From: Shewanella nanhaiensis
Lineage (GTDB): Bacteria > Pseudomonadota > Gammaproteobacteria > Enterobacterales > Shewanellaceae
Direction of reading: 5' to 3'
Length of the DNA stretch: 51,011 bases
NCBI RefSeq assembly: GCF_019457885.1
Contig: NZ_JAHZST010000024.1
Span: 1-51,011 of the forward strand
A model generated the notes under the pieces. The model worked only from the letters and a program-made list of their open reading frames with translations. It did no database searches and had not been told where the DNA came from. A program made the translations under genes and the position numbers. Shown here one piece after another: positions 24,333-32,110 of the stretch. Numbering within the stretch: the stretch's first letter is position 1; each line of letters opens with the position of its first letter.

Positions 24333-25259
24333 CTAGACCACTTTGCTCGCGACTTTAGCCGCAAAGTAACCAGCTGGTGAATTCTGCACGCCGCTATAGG
24401 GAGGATAGGATGATGGCTGAGCATCGCAATTTAGACTCCAGCTCATTAGCCCACCAAACTGTGTCGCGTCAATCCCATACTCTCCAAGTTGAATGCTTTT
24501 TACGTTTGAGAGGATCTCTACAGGAATCGCCTCAAAATTGACTGTATCCCACAGGTTTGACTGTGTGGGGGCAGCCCCTGCATTGCTTGGTATACCTATC
24601 ACTATCTTGCTCGTACTTAGTATCTCACCATCTTTTTGTAAGCTGTTGTAGGCCGCTGAGATGATGTTTGTTGAAGACTCTGAAACAAGTACATTTTTAT
24701 CACTCGGTAGTGGGTAGCTAAAGTAAGTTCCTGAGTTATAGGCTTGTACCAATATCGCATCAAAGTGAAGCTGGCTATAAAGAGGCTTTAGGCTTGCTCC
24801 ACCTGGAATATTCAGAGTAGGTTGATCGGGTGTCCCGGCTAAAATAGGCGCCATGGTGAGCAGGTAGTTGTCGGCTAGTTGTAGACTGAGTTCGGCTGTA
24901 AAACTTGAGAGCGTATCAATATCAATACTTGGATCTTCTAAATCAAGATCAATACCGTCAAGCTGCTCGCTTTTAAGCCCGCTTAATAGATTAGTTATCG
25001 TTTGCGACGTCAGTGACAATGTACCGCCTGCACCACCTACTGAGATAAGGTTTAAGGTATCTGGAGCTTCAAGTTCGCGAATTTCCTTTATCGCCTGTTG
25101 CAATTGAGGTGGTAGCTCACCATTAGCGTCTGTAAAACCAAATATAATAACGTTGTAGTTTTGTATTTGCTCCTTGGTGATGGCTGACATTGCGCCGGTT
25201 GCTGTTGTATCTATATACCCGACCATTGCAGTATTAGGCCATTGCTTTGTTTGTGACAT
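24333..25259 (-). CDS. GH18 chitinase-like glycoside hydrolase
   Basis: A 308-aa single-domain GH18 protein. The catalytic DGxDxDxE motif is intact at 101-108 (DGIDLDLE, with E108 as acid), and later MAPIL (about 145) and QAYN (about 190) belong to the barrel's active face. ATG 25259 (MSQTKQWPN) is chosen because AAGGAG lies 6-7 bases upstream; upstream ATGs would cover that site. There is no signal peptide and no chitin-binding module, so it is either cytoplasmic or released another way (lysis or non-classical export). It is the last gene of the minus-strand accessory cluster. Confidence 0.85.
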   Translation of the reverse strand: MSQTKQWPNTAMVGYIDTTATGAMSAITKEQIQNYNVIIFGFTDANGELPPQLQQAIKEIRELEAPDTLNLISVGGAGGTLSLTSQTITNLLSGLKSEQLDGIDLDLEDPSIDIDTLSSFTAELSLQLADNYLLTMAPILAGTPDQPTLNIPGGASLKPLYSQLHFDAILVQAYNSGTYFSYPLPSDKNVLVSESSTNIISAAYNSLQKDGEILSTSKIVIGIPSNAGAAPTQSNLWDTVNFEAIPVEILSNVKSIQLGEYGIDATQFGGLMSWSLNCDAQPSSYPPYSGVQNSPAGYFAAKVASKVV

Positions 25260-25341
25260 ATTCATCTCCTTTGAATTTTTGATGTGAGTTAACACAATAG
25301 TTGTGTGGCTGGTGAGTGGTTATTACTTAAGATTACACTTT

Positions 25342-26019
25342 CTAAAGATCAAGCCGTTGTGGTTGTCCAAATAGATAGCCTTGAAAATAATCCACTTTGT
25401 CTAAAGTGAGTCTTTTATAAGTTTTTTCACTTTCGATCCCCTCTGCGATGACCTGAGTATTGATTTGGTGGCAGAAATCGATTAGGTGCTTAAAAGCTGG
25501 GTTTAGCTGTGCTTGCTCTGAGTATGTGATGACCATTTTGCTATCTAGCTTAATAAAGTCAGGCCTTATATCGAATACTCGTTGAAAGTTTGAGTGTTCA
25601 ACACCAAAATCGTCGATTGCAAATTGATAGCCAAATGCCCTAAAGAGCAAGATCCTCTCCTGAAGCATGGCTGTATTTTGATAAAGCATTTCATTTTCAG
25701 TGATCTCTATAATGACATCATCGACTTTAGAGTCTGATTTATAGCATTGATTGAGAAAGCTAAGGGCGCCATCGGATAATAGCTGGTCAAGGGTTAGGTT
25801 GATAAAAAGGCTTTCTCCTTTCTTTCTAATCTTTTGATTATTATCTAGGAAGGATATTGCGCTCAATATCTCATAACAAAATTCGGTATAGAGTTCAGGA
25901 TATCGATTAAAGGTATCTAGTGAGATACCGTTAAACTTCCGTAGTAGCACTTCATAGCCAAAAACAGTACCGCTGGCTGTCATAATTGGCATTTTTACAA
26001 ATTGATTATTTTTATCCAT
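25342..26019 (-). CDS. EAL-domain protein, probable c-di-GMP phosphodiesterase
   Basis: A 225-aa stand-alone EAL domain. Residues for metal and substrate are all visible: E23 (as EVLLR), N74, E105/E108 (IEITENE), D136-D137 (AIDDFG), K157, E193 (AEGIES) and Q213. The loop-6 segment after DDFG reads VEHSNFQ instead of the usual TGYSSL, which may affect dimer-linked activation. It has no sensor part, so it may be constitutive or act through a partner. It lies in the same orientation as the chitinase and the small-protein genes, after a hairpin at 26114-26153. Confidence 0.88.
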   Translation of the reverse strand: MDKNNQFVKMPIMTASGTVFGYEVLLRKFNGISLDTFNRYPELYTEFCYEILSAISFLDNNQKIRKKGESLFINLTLDQLLSDGALSFLNQCYKSDSKVDDVIIEITENEMLYQNTAMLQERILLFRAFGYQFAIDDFGVEHSNFQRVFDIRPDFIKLDSKMVITYSEQAQLNPAFKHLIDFCHQINTQVIAEGIESEKTYKRLTLDKVDYFQGYLFGQPQRLDL

Positions 26020-26113
26020 AAAAATATCTTATTTAATTAAAAAATGAGCTGTAGGTTATGAATGATAATGCGGCTTGGCACTGTAATAGTAAGCAGGAGT
26101 AATACGATAAAAT

Positions 26114-26153
26114 GTATTAGCTAAAGTACAGCTCAAATACCTTCAGCTAATAC
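26114..26153 (-). terminator. Hairpin between the small-protein genes and the EAL gene
   Basis: GTATTAGCT (26114-26122) and AGCTAATAC (26145-26153) can pair around a 22-base loop. It lies 7 bp past the stop of the 117-aa gene (minus strand). The U tract is weak, so it may reduce rather than end transcription into the EAL gene. Confidence 0.4.
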
Positions 26154-26159
26154 TTCCTG

Positions 26160-26513
26160 TTATGCAGTTAGGTAGATGTGAAAGTTAAACATTAAGTTCG
26201 TTCTATCTATCAAGGTAACGTTAATACTGTCAGGATGAGCGTGATCAGTACCTCTGAAGCCAAAGGACCAATCAACACCATTTTCAAGTCCAGGGTGTGT
26301 TTGACACCAAACTCTTAAGTTGTCTACCTCATCAACTCTCATCCTGTCACCAGCAAAACCGCTATTAAATCGTGTATTAACAATCTGACATTGAATGTCA
26401 ACGTTTCCGTCATCTGTTGTATTGCAAACGATATCACCTTGAGCGCTTATACAATATTGGCCATAAGAGGCCATAATGCATTGCTGAACTGATTGCCTTG
26501 TTAAAGTTGCCAT
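26160..26513 (-). CDS. Unknown protein, 117 aa, cysteine-containing
   Basis: I do not recognise this family. The start has an AAAGGA ribosome site 8 bases upstream. The sequence (MATLTRQSVQQCIMASYGQY...) has four Cys in pairs (CIMASYGQYC, VCNTTDDGNVDIQC) and a fifth in VWCQTHPG. It has no signal peptide and ends in a beta-rich MFNFHIYLTA. The composition suggests a small compact beta protein. It lies 34 bp after the secreted 114-aa protein gene and probably belongs to the same transcript. Confidence 0.6.
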   Translation of the reverse strand: MATLTRQSVQQCIMASYGQYCISAQGDIVCNTTDDGNVDIQCQIVNTRFNSGFAGDRMRVDEVDNLRVWCQTHPGLENGVDWSFGFRGTDHAHPDSINVTLIDRTNLMFNFHIYLTA

Positions 26514-26547
26514 GATTAATATCCTTTTTTTGTATTTGATTAAGTGG

Positions 26548-26892
26548 TTACATGCAGGTTGTAGGGAAGGTGGGTTGCTGACCTACTTTTGTGAAAACAT
26601 GGCAAATATCGCCATCCCAGATACGGACTGTAATATGAGGGTTATTAGCGTTTGCAGGCACAAAGCCACCACCGTGAGGGCCTTGCCTAATCGTGCACTG
26701 ATCATCAATGTAGGCTTGGCGAAGAGCTGCATTGCTAGAGTTAAGGATTCTGTTTTTCCAAGTGTTATATTGGTTAGCAGTGATTGGAGTACCGCCTTGT
26801 TGGATATTAATATTACAGCTGTTAGCAAGAGCTACGGGAGTGATTGAAAGCATTATGGGCAATAGAGCGCCTAGATAGATTGATTTTTTCAT
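26548..26892 (-). CDS. Unknown secreted protein, 114 aa
   Basis: A clear Sec signal peptide (MKKSIYLGALLPIMLSITPV, cleavage after ALA-N near residue 24) precedes a mature part of about 90 residues with four Cys (SCNINIQQGG, DDQCTIRQGPHGG, GDICHVF, TTCM) that could form two disulfides. Gly/Pro/His-rich patches (GPHGGGFVPANANNPH) are notable. An AGGAA ribosome site lies 7 bases before the ATG. No family was recognised. Among the cluster's small proteins it is the only one with a plain export signal, so it is a candidate extracellular factor or periplasmic partner. Confidence 0.65.
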   Translation of the reverse strand: MKKSIYLGALLPIMLSITPVALANSCNINIQQGGTPITANQYNTWKNRILNSSNAALRQAYIDDQCTIRQGPHGGGFVPANANNPHITVRIWDGDICHVFTKVGQQPTFPTTCM

Positions 26893-26994
26893 TTGATGTT
26901 CCTGAACTAGAGTAGATAGTTGAATTAGATAACCAGATAAAATTGAGACCTATAAATAGGCCTCAACAAATTAGCTAGATGATAAAAAAGGGAG

Positions 26995-27615
26995 TTACTG
27001 CTGACTTTCTATTTTAAAGCTATAGCCATCTTCAGCATTGCCGTTGAGCGAGATAGTCGCTTTAGTTACACCCTCTAAGTCTTGCTCAAAAAAGCTATCA
27101 CTATTGAGGACTGCTGAGTTTAGTAATTGACTCTCTTGGATCTCAGACGCGACGCCCCAGTAAAGCTTTGGTTTGAGTACGAAAGTGGCTTTTTGGTTAT
27201 ATCCAACGATGTTCTTTGCCATCATCAGCTTGCCATCTTTGTAGAGCTGAGCACTGATCCCGTTCGGTACATTGACATTGTTATTAACTTCAATGGATTT
27301 AGTATCAGATGCATTGCCGTTGGCAGCCAGAACAACACCGGTGTCATTTTTATCAACGGTATATCGCTTACCGATGGTTGACGACAGGACTTGAGTCGTG
27401 TTTTGCCCATCCATCCAGGTTGCGCCAACGCTGGTTTCGATAGGGAAGTTAAATGTGCTTGAAGAAGATCTTCCGATATCAGGGATAACTCTCCAGGCTA
27501 CTCCCTCTTTTAACGCATCGAAAGTAGGCGTTTCATTTTTGGTAAAAACAAAAATACTAGGTAGATCTTTGTTCATTGATTTATTGATATAGGTAATTTC
27601 GATATTAGATGACAT
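26995..27615 (-). CDS. 206-aa cluster paralogue 1
   Basis: One of four proteins of identical length (206 aa) in this cluster; its closest relative is paralogue 2, near-identical over most of the sequence. It starts MSSNIEITYINKSMNKDLPS and has no signal peptide or membrane segment. It is rich in beta-forming and Thr/Ser/Asn residues. The halves look weakly alike: IPDIGRSSSSTFNFPIE in the first and IVGYNQKATFVLKPKLYWG in the second. Conserved landmarks in all four are F-x-x-x-(G)-I/V-A-W-x-V, GxxY-x-V, LYWGIASEI/LYWGVASEI and FFE-x-(D/N)L. The function is unknown. The ribosome site is AAGGA. Confidence 0.7.
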   Translation of the reverse strand: MSSNIEITYINKSMNKDLPSIFVFTKNETPTFDALKEGVAWRVIPDIGRSSSSTFNFPIETSVGATWMDGQNTTQVLSSTIGKRYTVDKNDTGVVLAANGNASDTKSIEVNNNVNVPNGISAQLYKDGKLMMAKNIVGYNQKATFVLKPKLYWGVASEIQESQLLNSAVLNSDSFFEQDLEGVTKATISLNGNAEDGYSFKIESQQ

Positions 27616-27668
27616 AGATAATCCTTATTTAGTCATGATTGATGAGTATGTGAATAGAGTTTGTCGGG

Positions 27669-28289
27669 TTACTCTTGATCTTCAATTTTGAAGCTGTAAC
27701 CGCTTTCTGCGTTACCATTTAGGGATACCGTTACTTTAGTTACGCCCTCTAAATCTTGTTCAAAAAACTTATCTGTATCTAGTACGGCAGAGTTAAGTAG
27801 TTGACTCTCCTGTATCTCAGAGGCTACGCCCCAATACAGTTTTGGTTTTAAGACAAAGGTTGCTTTTTGACCAAAGCCAACAATATTTTTTGTCATCATT
27901 AGCTTGCCATCTTTGTATAACTCAGCACTTATGCCATTGGGGACGTTGACATCGTTATTAACATCAATAGATTTAGTGTCTGAAGCATTACCATTAGCCG
28001 CCAATACCACGCCGGTATCATCTTTGCTGACGGTATAACGTTTACCGATTGTTGAGTCTAAAACCTGAGTCTTGTTTTGGCCGCCTTGCCAAGTCGCTCC
28101 GACACTGGTTTCAATGGGGAAGTTAAATTTGCTCGAAGACGCTCGGCCAATATCTGGAATAACTCTCCAAGCCACTCCCTCTTTTAAAGCATCAAAGGTG
28201 GGTGTTTCATTTTTAGTGAAGACAAAGATAGTGGGTAGATCTTTATTCATGGATTTATTGATATAGGTGATTTCTACATTTGAAGACAT
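27669..28289 (-). CDS. 206-aa cluster paralogue 2
   Basis: A tandem duplicate of paralogue 1 (differences mostly conservative, for example SMNKDLPT against SMNKDLPS, and GGQNKTQVL against DGQNTTQVL), 53 bp upstream on the same transcript. It has the strongest ribosome site of the four (AAGGAGG), suggesting high expression. No export signal is seen. The high identity at the DNA level indicates recent duplication or gene conversion. Possible identities include a structural, lectin-like or membrane-binding beta-sandwich protein, but none is supported by a recognised motif. Confidence 0.7.
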   Translation of the reverse strand: MSSNVEITYINKSMNKDLPTIFVFTKNETPTFDALKEGVAWRVIPDIGRASSSKFNFPIETSVGATWQGGQNKTQVLDSTIGKRYTVSKDDTGVVLAANGNASDTKSIDVNNDVNVPNGISAELYKDGKLMMTKNIVGFGQKATFVLKPKLYWGVASEIQESQLLNSAVLDTDKFFEQDLEGVTKVTVSLNGNAESGYSFKIEDQE

Positions 28290-28343
28290 ACGTCCTCCTT
28301 TTTAGTGAGTAAGTGTGGGTGATGCTTGTTATTGGCTATCGCG

Positions 28344-28853
28344 TTAACTGGCAGGTTTATCTGTTGATTTACTCTCTTTTGTTGTGGCTGAAGTGAGTTT
28401 TGCATCAAACAGTTTTCCCTCATTAAAGAGTCCCAATGCGGTTACGACTTGAGCAATACCTGTGGTGGTATTACTGTCTAGCGGATAACTTTTTGTGGTT
28501 GAAACAGACATTGCTACGCCAGTTTCACTGCTATCGGCTGAGACTGTGTCAATGACTGTGACTTCCAGTTCCATTGCGACAGCTTGTGGAACAGTTAATG
28601 TTGACAGATCATCGGCAACGGTGAGGGAGATTGCAGTATCAGAATCCCCTGATTGTGGCTTAATGCTGGACTCAATCGAGATAACGCTATCTTTTAATTT
28701 CGACTTTTCAGCATTTTTAGCAATCTCATTGAGCTGCTGTTGTATTCCTGATTGGAGGCTATTTTCCGAACCAAGCGCATTGATTAATGCAGATTTAAAA
28801 CTGTCCTCATCTTTTACTGAATAGCTAGAAGCCATTACAATTTGACTACTCAT
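28344..28853 (-). CDS. Unknown 169-aa acidic, Ser/Thr-rich protein
   Basis: The start at ATG 28853 (MSSQIVMASSYSVKDEDSFK) is chosen for AAAGGA 8 bases upstream; an upstream ATG at 28910 would add a Pro/Ser-rich stretch without a ribosome site. There is no signal peptide. The N-terminal half is helical and charged (LNEIAKNAEKSKLKDSV); the second half is rich in Ser, Thr, Val and Ala (TVPQAVAMELEVTVIDTVSA). The end is a Lys/Ser tail. No family was recognised. The composition is like that of assembly or adhesive subunits, which is only an impression. It lies between paralogues 2 and 3. Confidence 0.6.
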   Translation of the reverse strand: MSSQIVMASSYSVKDEDSFKSALINALGSENSLQSGIQQQLNEIAKNAEKSKLKDSVISIESSIKPQSGDSDTAISLTVADDLSTLTVPQAVAMELEVTVIDTVSADSSETGVAMSVSTTKSYPLDSNTTTGIAQVVTALGLFNEGKLFDAKLTSATTKESKSTDKPAS

Positions 28854-28924
28854 ACTTGTTTTCCTTTGGTTGGTGGGTGGGTGAATTGAAGGTGAGCTGT
28901 TAATGAGCACTGCACCTAAGCGCT

Positions 28925-29089
28925 CTACTTTTTTTTTAGCAAAAGACTATTCTTTTTTGAAAGAGCAGAGCGGTTTGAACTGATACTCAGGTTTCCGTTC
29001 GCTAATTTCCTATAAATCCAAATACCTTCTTGCGGAATTAATCGGGTTAGTTCGTCATTCCTAAGACCTTTAATTTCAAAGTAAGCCAT
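28925..29089 (-). CDS. Unknown 54-aa basic protein
   Basis: ATG 29089 to TAG 28925-28927 reads MAYFEIKGLRNDELTRLIPQ, continues with EGIWIYRKLANGNLSISSNR and ends in a Lys-rich tail (SKKNSLLLKKK). It begins 9 bp after paralogue 3's stop, in the same direction. No ribosome site is strong, so translation may be coupled to paralogue 3. The balanced amino acids and tight spacing suggest a real gene, but a small frame like this can arise by chance. Confidence 0.4.
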   Translation of the reverse strand: MAYFEIKGLRNDELTRLIPQEGIWIYRKLANGNLSISSNRSALSKKNSLLLKKK

Positions 29090-29098
29090 AGTAAATAC

Positions 29099-29719
29099 TT
29101 ATTTCTGATATTCTGTTTGGAAGAAAAAGCCATCTTTTGCATTACCGTTAAGGGAGACTAATGCATCTGATATTCCATCTAGGTCAAGCTCAAAAAAACT
29201 GTTTGAGTTTAATACTGCAGATTTAGAGCTTAATCCTTTACCCTCATCTATTTCTGATGCAATACCCCAATAGAGTTTGTTACTAGGTTTGAATACTGCA
29301 CTTTGGCCATAACCAACGCTTTTCTTTCCCATGATTATCTTGTTATCATTAAAGATTTGCGCCAGTACGCCATCATCAACCTTAATATTGTTGATTAGTT
29401 CTATTTCTTCTGTTGAATTTGTATTTCCAATATTTTGTAAAATAATACCTGTGTTATTATTTGTGACTTGATATTTCTTACCTGTCTGGGCTTTAAGAAG
29501 ACTCGTTACATTTTCCCCATTATCCCAACCAGCTCTTATTGAATAGTTAGAGTTATACTTAAAGGAAGACTGAGAACCACGCCCAATATTTTTTAATACT
29601 CGCCAAGCAATACCATCTGTCACCATATCAAATGTGGAAATATTGTTTTTAGCAGTAATAATAATGCTGAAAAGGTTTTTATTTGTAGAGTTGTTGATGA
29701 ACTTAATGTTAGTGGCCAT
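29099..29719 (-). CDS. 206-aa cluster paralogue 3 (most divergent)
   Basis: The most divergent of the four: MATNIKFINNSTNKNLFSII at the start, yet it keeps GIAWRVLKNIGRGSQSSF, YWGIASEIDEG, SVAVLN/SAVLNSNSFFELDL and SLNGNAKDGFFF. Codon use is very AT-rich compared with paralogues 1 and 2. No export signal is present. AAGGAA precedes the ATG. It lies 13 bp after paralogue 4. Divergence among copies points to different roles or target variants for the family. Confidence 0.68.
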   Translation of the reverse strand: MATNIKFINNSTNKNLFSIIITAKNNISTFDMVTDGIAWRVLKNIGRGSQSSFKYNSNYSIRAGWDNGENVTSLLKAQTGKKYQVTNNNTGIILQNIGNTNSTEEIELINNIKVDDGVLAQIFNDNKIIMGKKSVGYGQSAVFKPSNKLYWGIASEIDEGKGLSSKSAVLNSNSFFELDLDGISDALVSLNGNAKDGFFFQTEYQK

Positions 29720-29732
29720 TACATTTCCTTAG

Positions 29733-30353
29733 TTATTCTTGTTCTTCAATGAAAAAGGAATATCCCTCTTTTGCATTGCCAGTTAAAACCACCTTTGCCG
29801 CAGATACATTTTCTAGATTTTGTTCGAAGAATGAATCAGAATCTAATACTGCTGAACTAATTGCGTGAGAGGTCTGTATCTCTGATGCTATTCCCCAATA
29901 TAATTTTGGTTTTAATTTAAAGGTGGCTTTCTGACCGTAGGCAACAATTTTTTTAGAAATAAGTACCTTGTCATTCTTACTTAAGTAGGCGCTAACACCG
30001 TTTTGAACTTTTATTTCGTTTGTTAACTCTATCTCATCGCCTTTTACAGCATTACCGTTCTCTATCAATACGATACCTGAGTTTTTTTCAGTGACCGTGT
30101 AGCGTTTCCCTGGTAAACAAGTGAGTGATTTTGTTTGGTTAATGCCTTGCTCCCAAGTAGCGAAAATCTCTGTTTTTACAGGGTAGGTAAATGTGCTCAT
30201 GGAGTCTTGCCCTATTGACTCTATGACTTTCCACGCTATTCCATTTTGTAATGCATTAAAGGAGGGGAGCTCATTTGCCGAGAATATAAATATCTTTGGC
30301 ATATCTTTATTAAGTGAACGATTGATATAGGTGATCTTTGTGTCACAAAGCAT
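29733..30353 (-). CDS. 206-aa cluster paralogue 4
   Basis: The first paralogue after the sigma-factor gene. It starts MLCDTKITYINRSLNKDMPK and keeps the landmarks GIAWKVIESIG, GKRYTVTEKNSGIV, LYWGIASEIQ, SAVLDSDSFFEQNL and a C-terminal EEQE. The internal half-to-half similarity is clearest here: GQDSMSTFTYPVKTEIFATW in the first half against GQKATFKLKPKLYWGIASE in the second. That suggests a two-lobed beta structure born from duplication. The ribosome site is AAGGAG. The function is unknown. Confidence 0.7.
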   Translation of the reverse strand: MLCDTKITYINRSLNKDMPKIFIFSANELPSFNALQNGIAWKVIESIGQDSMSTFTYPVKTEIFATWEQGINQTKSLTCLPGKRYTVTEKNSGIVLIENGNAVKGDEIELTNEIKVQNGVSAYLSKNDKVLISKKIVAYGQKATFKLKPKLYWGIASEIQTSHAISSAVLDSDSFFEQNLENVSAAKVVLTGNAKEGYSFFIEEQE

Positions 30354-30425
30354 GTCGTTACTCCTTTTTATTTATGTTAATTGGTGGTTTGTTATATAAA
30401 CGTTTTAAAGTGGACTTCGTTCCAT

Positions 30426-30992
30426 TTATATTTTATTTAGTGATGTTTTTATCTTTTCTCTTGCACGGTGGATACGCTGTCTGACTTGGTGTGCTGGAAT
30501 ACTATGCTCATGACTTATCTCTTTGTAGTTTTTCTCATTAAAGAAAAAGTCAAAGGTAATTGCTTTGTTTTTATCGTTGAGTCTATTTATTACTGCTTTT
30601 ACTACTTTGATAGACTTTATGTCTGCACTATTTTTGAAAGGTTCGTCTATAAGGTATTCTTGGTTACTAAAGGTAGCCTCAATACTTTTTGATTGGGATC
30701 GTCTCAATTTGTCGAATTGTATGTTTCTGGCAAGCAGGGTTAACCACCCTCGTATATTGGAACTTGGATTAGCTGTCTTAAAGCTATCATAAGCTTTAAG
30801 CATTGTGTCTCCGACAACATCCTCCGCATCCCAGTGGTTCAGCATTAATTTAAATCTACAGTATTTGTAAAGATGTTCTGATATCGAAGGCCAGCAGGAG
30901 AAGTAGTCATCAGGCCTTTGCTGCAGTTCATACATTAGCGTTATTTTTTTAGCAGGATTGATTATGCAGCTAGGCTTGTTAACTTTATTCAT
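30426..30992 (-). CDS. ECF-type RNA polymerase sigma factor
   Basis: A 188-aa sigma-70 family factor. Region 2 is seen at about residues 35-105 (YKYCRFKLMLNHWDAEDVVGDTMLKAY ... WLTLLARNIQFDKLRR), region 4 at about 130-185 (LNDKNKAITFDFFFNEKNYKEISHEHSIPAHQVRQRIHRAREK). There is no anti-sigma gene beside it. It is the gene just upstream of the four paralogues in the same direction, so it probably drives the cluster; the receiver-AraC gene above it may control it. The start has AAGGAA upstream. The DNA is strongly AT-rich. Confidence 0.88.
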   Translation of the reverse strand: MNKVNKPSCIINPAKKITLMYELQQRPDDYFSCWPSISEHLYKYCRFKLMLNHWDAEDVVGDTMLKAYDSFKTANPSSNIRGWLTLLARNIQFDKLRRSQSKSIEATFSNQEYLIDEPFKNSADIKSIKVVKAVINRLNDKNKAITFDFFFNEKNYKEISHEHSIPAHQVRQRIHRAREKIKTSLNKI

Positions 30993-31094
30993 TATACATT
31001 CCTTGTATAGTGGGGATAAAGATAATAGCTATCAGTTATCCCCCTCATCTATTTTGATTAAATAATATGACTTTTTGAGTTAAAAACCTTTTAT

Positions 31095-31700
31095 TTATGC
31101 ATGAGTTTCTTTGCTAGATGCATCAATACTTGTATTTGCTCTATATTCCCTTGGTGATTGATTAAAGGCTCGTCTAAATGCTGTTGAAAAATTATTTGAG
31201 TCAGGGTAACCAACACTTTCAGAAACTTGCAAAATTGTTAATGAGGTATTTTTTAGCAGCTTAGCGGCATATTGCATTCTTTGTTGCCGTATCCAAGAAA
31301 AAACTGTCATACCATAGGTTTGATTAAATGCTGATGAGAGTTTGTTTCTATTAGTTCCAATCTCTTTAGTGAGAGACTTTAAGCTTATCTCATTTGCTAT
31401 TTGGCTCTTGAGGTATTCAGCGGTTCTGATTGCTAATATTTCATTTTCAGATACTTTATGCTTCCTTGCATCGGTGACACTTTCAACGTGATGTAATGCA
31501 TTACGGATCCTATAGAGTAGCTCCTCTTTTATTATTGGAAAGCTTATATAGTCTCGAATTCCTGAGGAAAATAATCTCTGCTTCTCTGTTGATGCTATAT
31601 CTTCAATAGCGAGTATTGGGGGAGTGGTTATACCTACTCTATGAAAGGTAGTAGATATTGCTCTTAATATGGAAAACACTGCTTGTGAGTTCTTATTCAT
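31095..31700 (-). CDS. AraC-family regulator with receiver-like N-terminus (5' end frameshifted)
   Basis: From ATG 31700, 201 residues: the second half of a receiver-like domain (DYISFPIIKEELLYRIRNAL, with F where the conserved Lys of the receiver should be) and a C-terminal AraC-type double HTH (about 95-190: EISLKSLTKEIGTNRNKLSSAFNQ, TILQVSESVGYPDSNNFSTAFRRAF). ATG 31700 has no ribosome site. The same frame runs upstream through LLIIDV, the receiver's acidic strand, to near 31855, so the real protein is longer (see the companion entry). It is the top gene of the accessory cluster and the probable regulator. Confidence 0.78.
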   Translation of the reverse strand: MNKNSQAVFSILRAISTTFHRVGITTPPILAIEDIASTEKQRLFSSGIRDYISFPIIKEELLYRIRNALHHVESVTDARKHKVSENEILAIRTAEYLKSQIANEISLKSLTKEIGTNRNKLSSAFNQTYGMTVFSWIRQQRMQYAAKLLKNTSLTILQVSESVGYPDSNNFSTAFRRAFNQSPREYRANTSIDASSKETHA

Positions 31701-31878
31701 TACATCTATGATTAATAGCTTTGTTTCTGAAAGTTGCTTTATGTTGTCAGGAGGGAAAATGCTAATGAAATGGACATTATAGTCATTATCTTTTAACAGT
31801 TTATGTATTGGAAGTTTTCTCTCTTCACCTATATCAATTAATGATAATGTTTTGTTGCTGTTTTTTTATGTTTAACAT
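31701..31878 (-). pseudogene. Displaced 5' part of the receiver-AraC gene (frameshift in A7)
   Basis: On the minus strand ATG 31878 reads MLNIKKQQQNIIIN and stops. If one A is dropped from the seven-A run (31861-31867), the frame becomes MLNIKNSNKTLSLIDIGEER, continuing through the receiver strand LLIIDVMNKN into the 31700 frame. That would give a full receiver of about 120 residues plus AraC HTH (about 260 aa). GAGAG lies upstream of ATG 31878. Confidence 0.5.
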
Positions 31879-32037
31879 CTCTATTCTCTCACTGTGTTAG
31901 TCAGGGTGGATTCAAAACTGGTTATTTTTTTATAGTAAATTACCATGTTAAATATCGTTGGAATATTACAGACCATTACAGTAGAAATGAGCCATTAGTG
32001 GCAAGTTGGCAGAGGGGGAAATAGTAGAGATATAAAG

Positions 32038-32067
32038 AAAAGGCTTAGTAAAGCACTAAGCCTTTTT
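32038..32067. terminator. Terminator after the S8 protease gene
   Basis: AAAAGGCTTAGT (32038-32049) pairs with ACTAAGCCTTTTT (32055-32067) around AAAGC; U-rich in both directions. Confidence 0.88.
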
Positions 32068-32110
32068 AGTAGTGGTTCGACATTAGAGTGCCACTTTAAT
32101 GCTTACAGCA

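Noticed and set aside
28344..30992. R-body (Reb) locus, because of a sigma factor, AraC regulator and small repeated proteins
   Set aside because: The paralogues are 206 aa and beta-like, and none shows the short Ala-rich Reb sequence pattern; only the regulator types are reminiscent.
31855..31870. Programmed -1 frameshifting on the seven-A run of the AraC gene
   Set aside because: A -1 slip leads to a stop within a few codons; the frame needed is reached by losing one A (+1), so a standard -1 slippery signal does not explain it.
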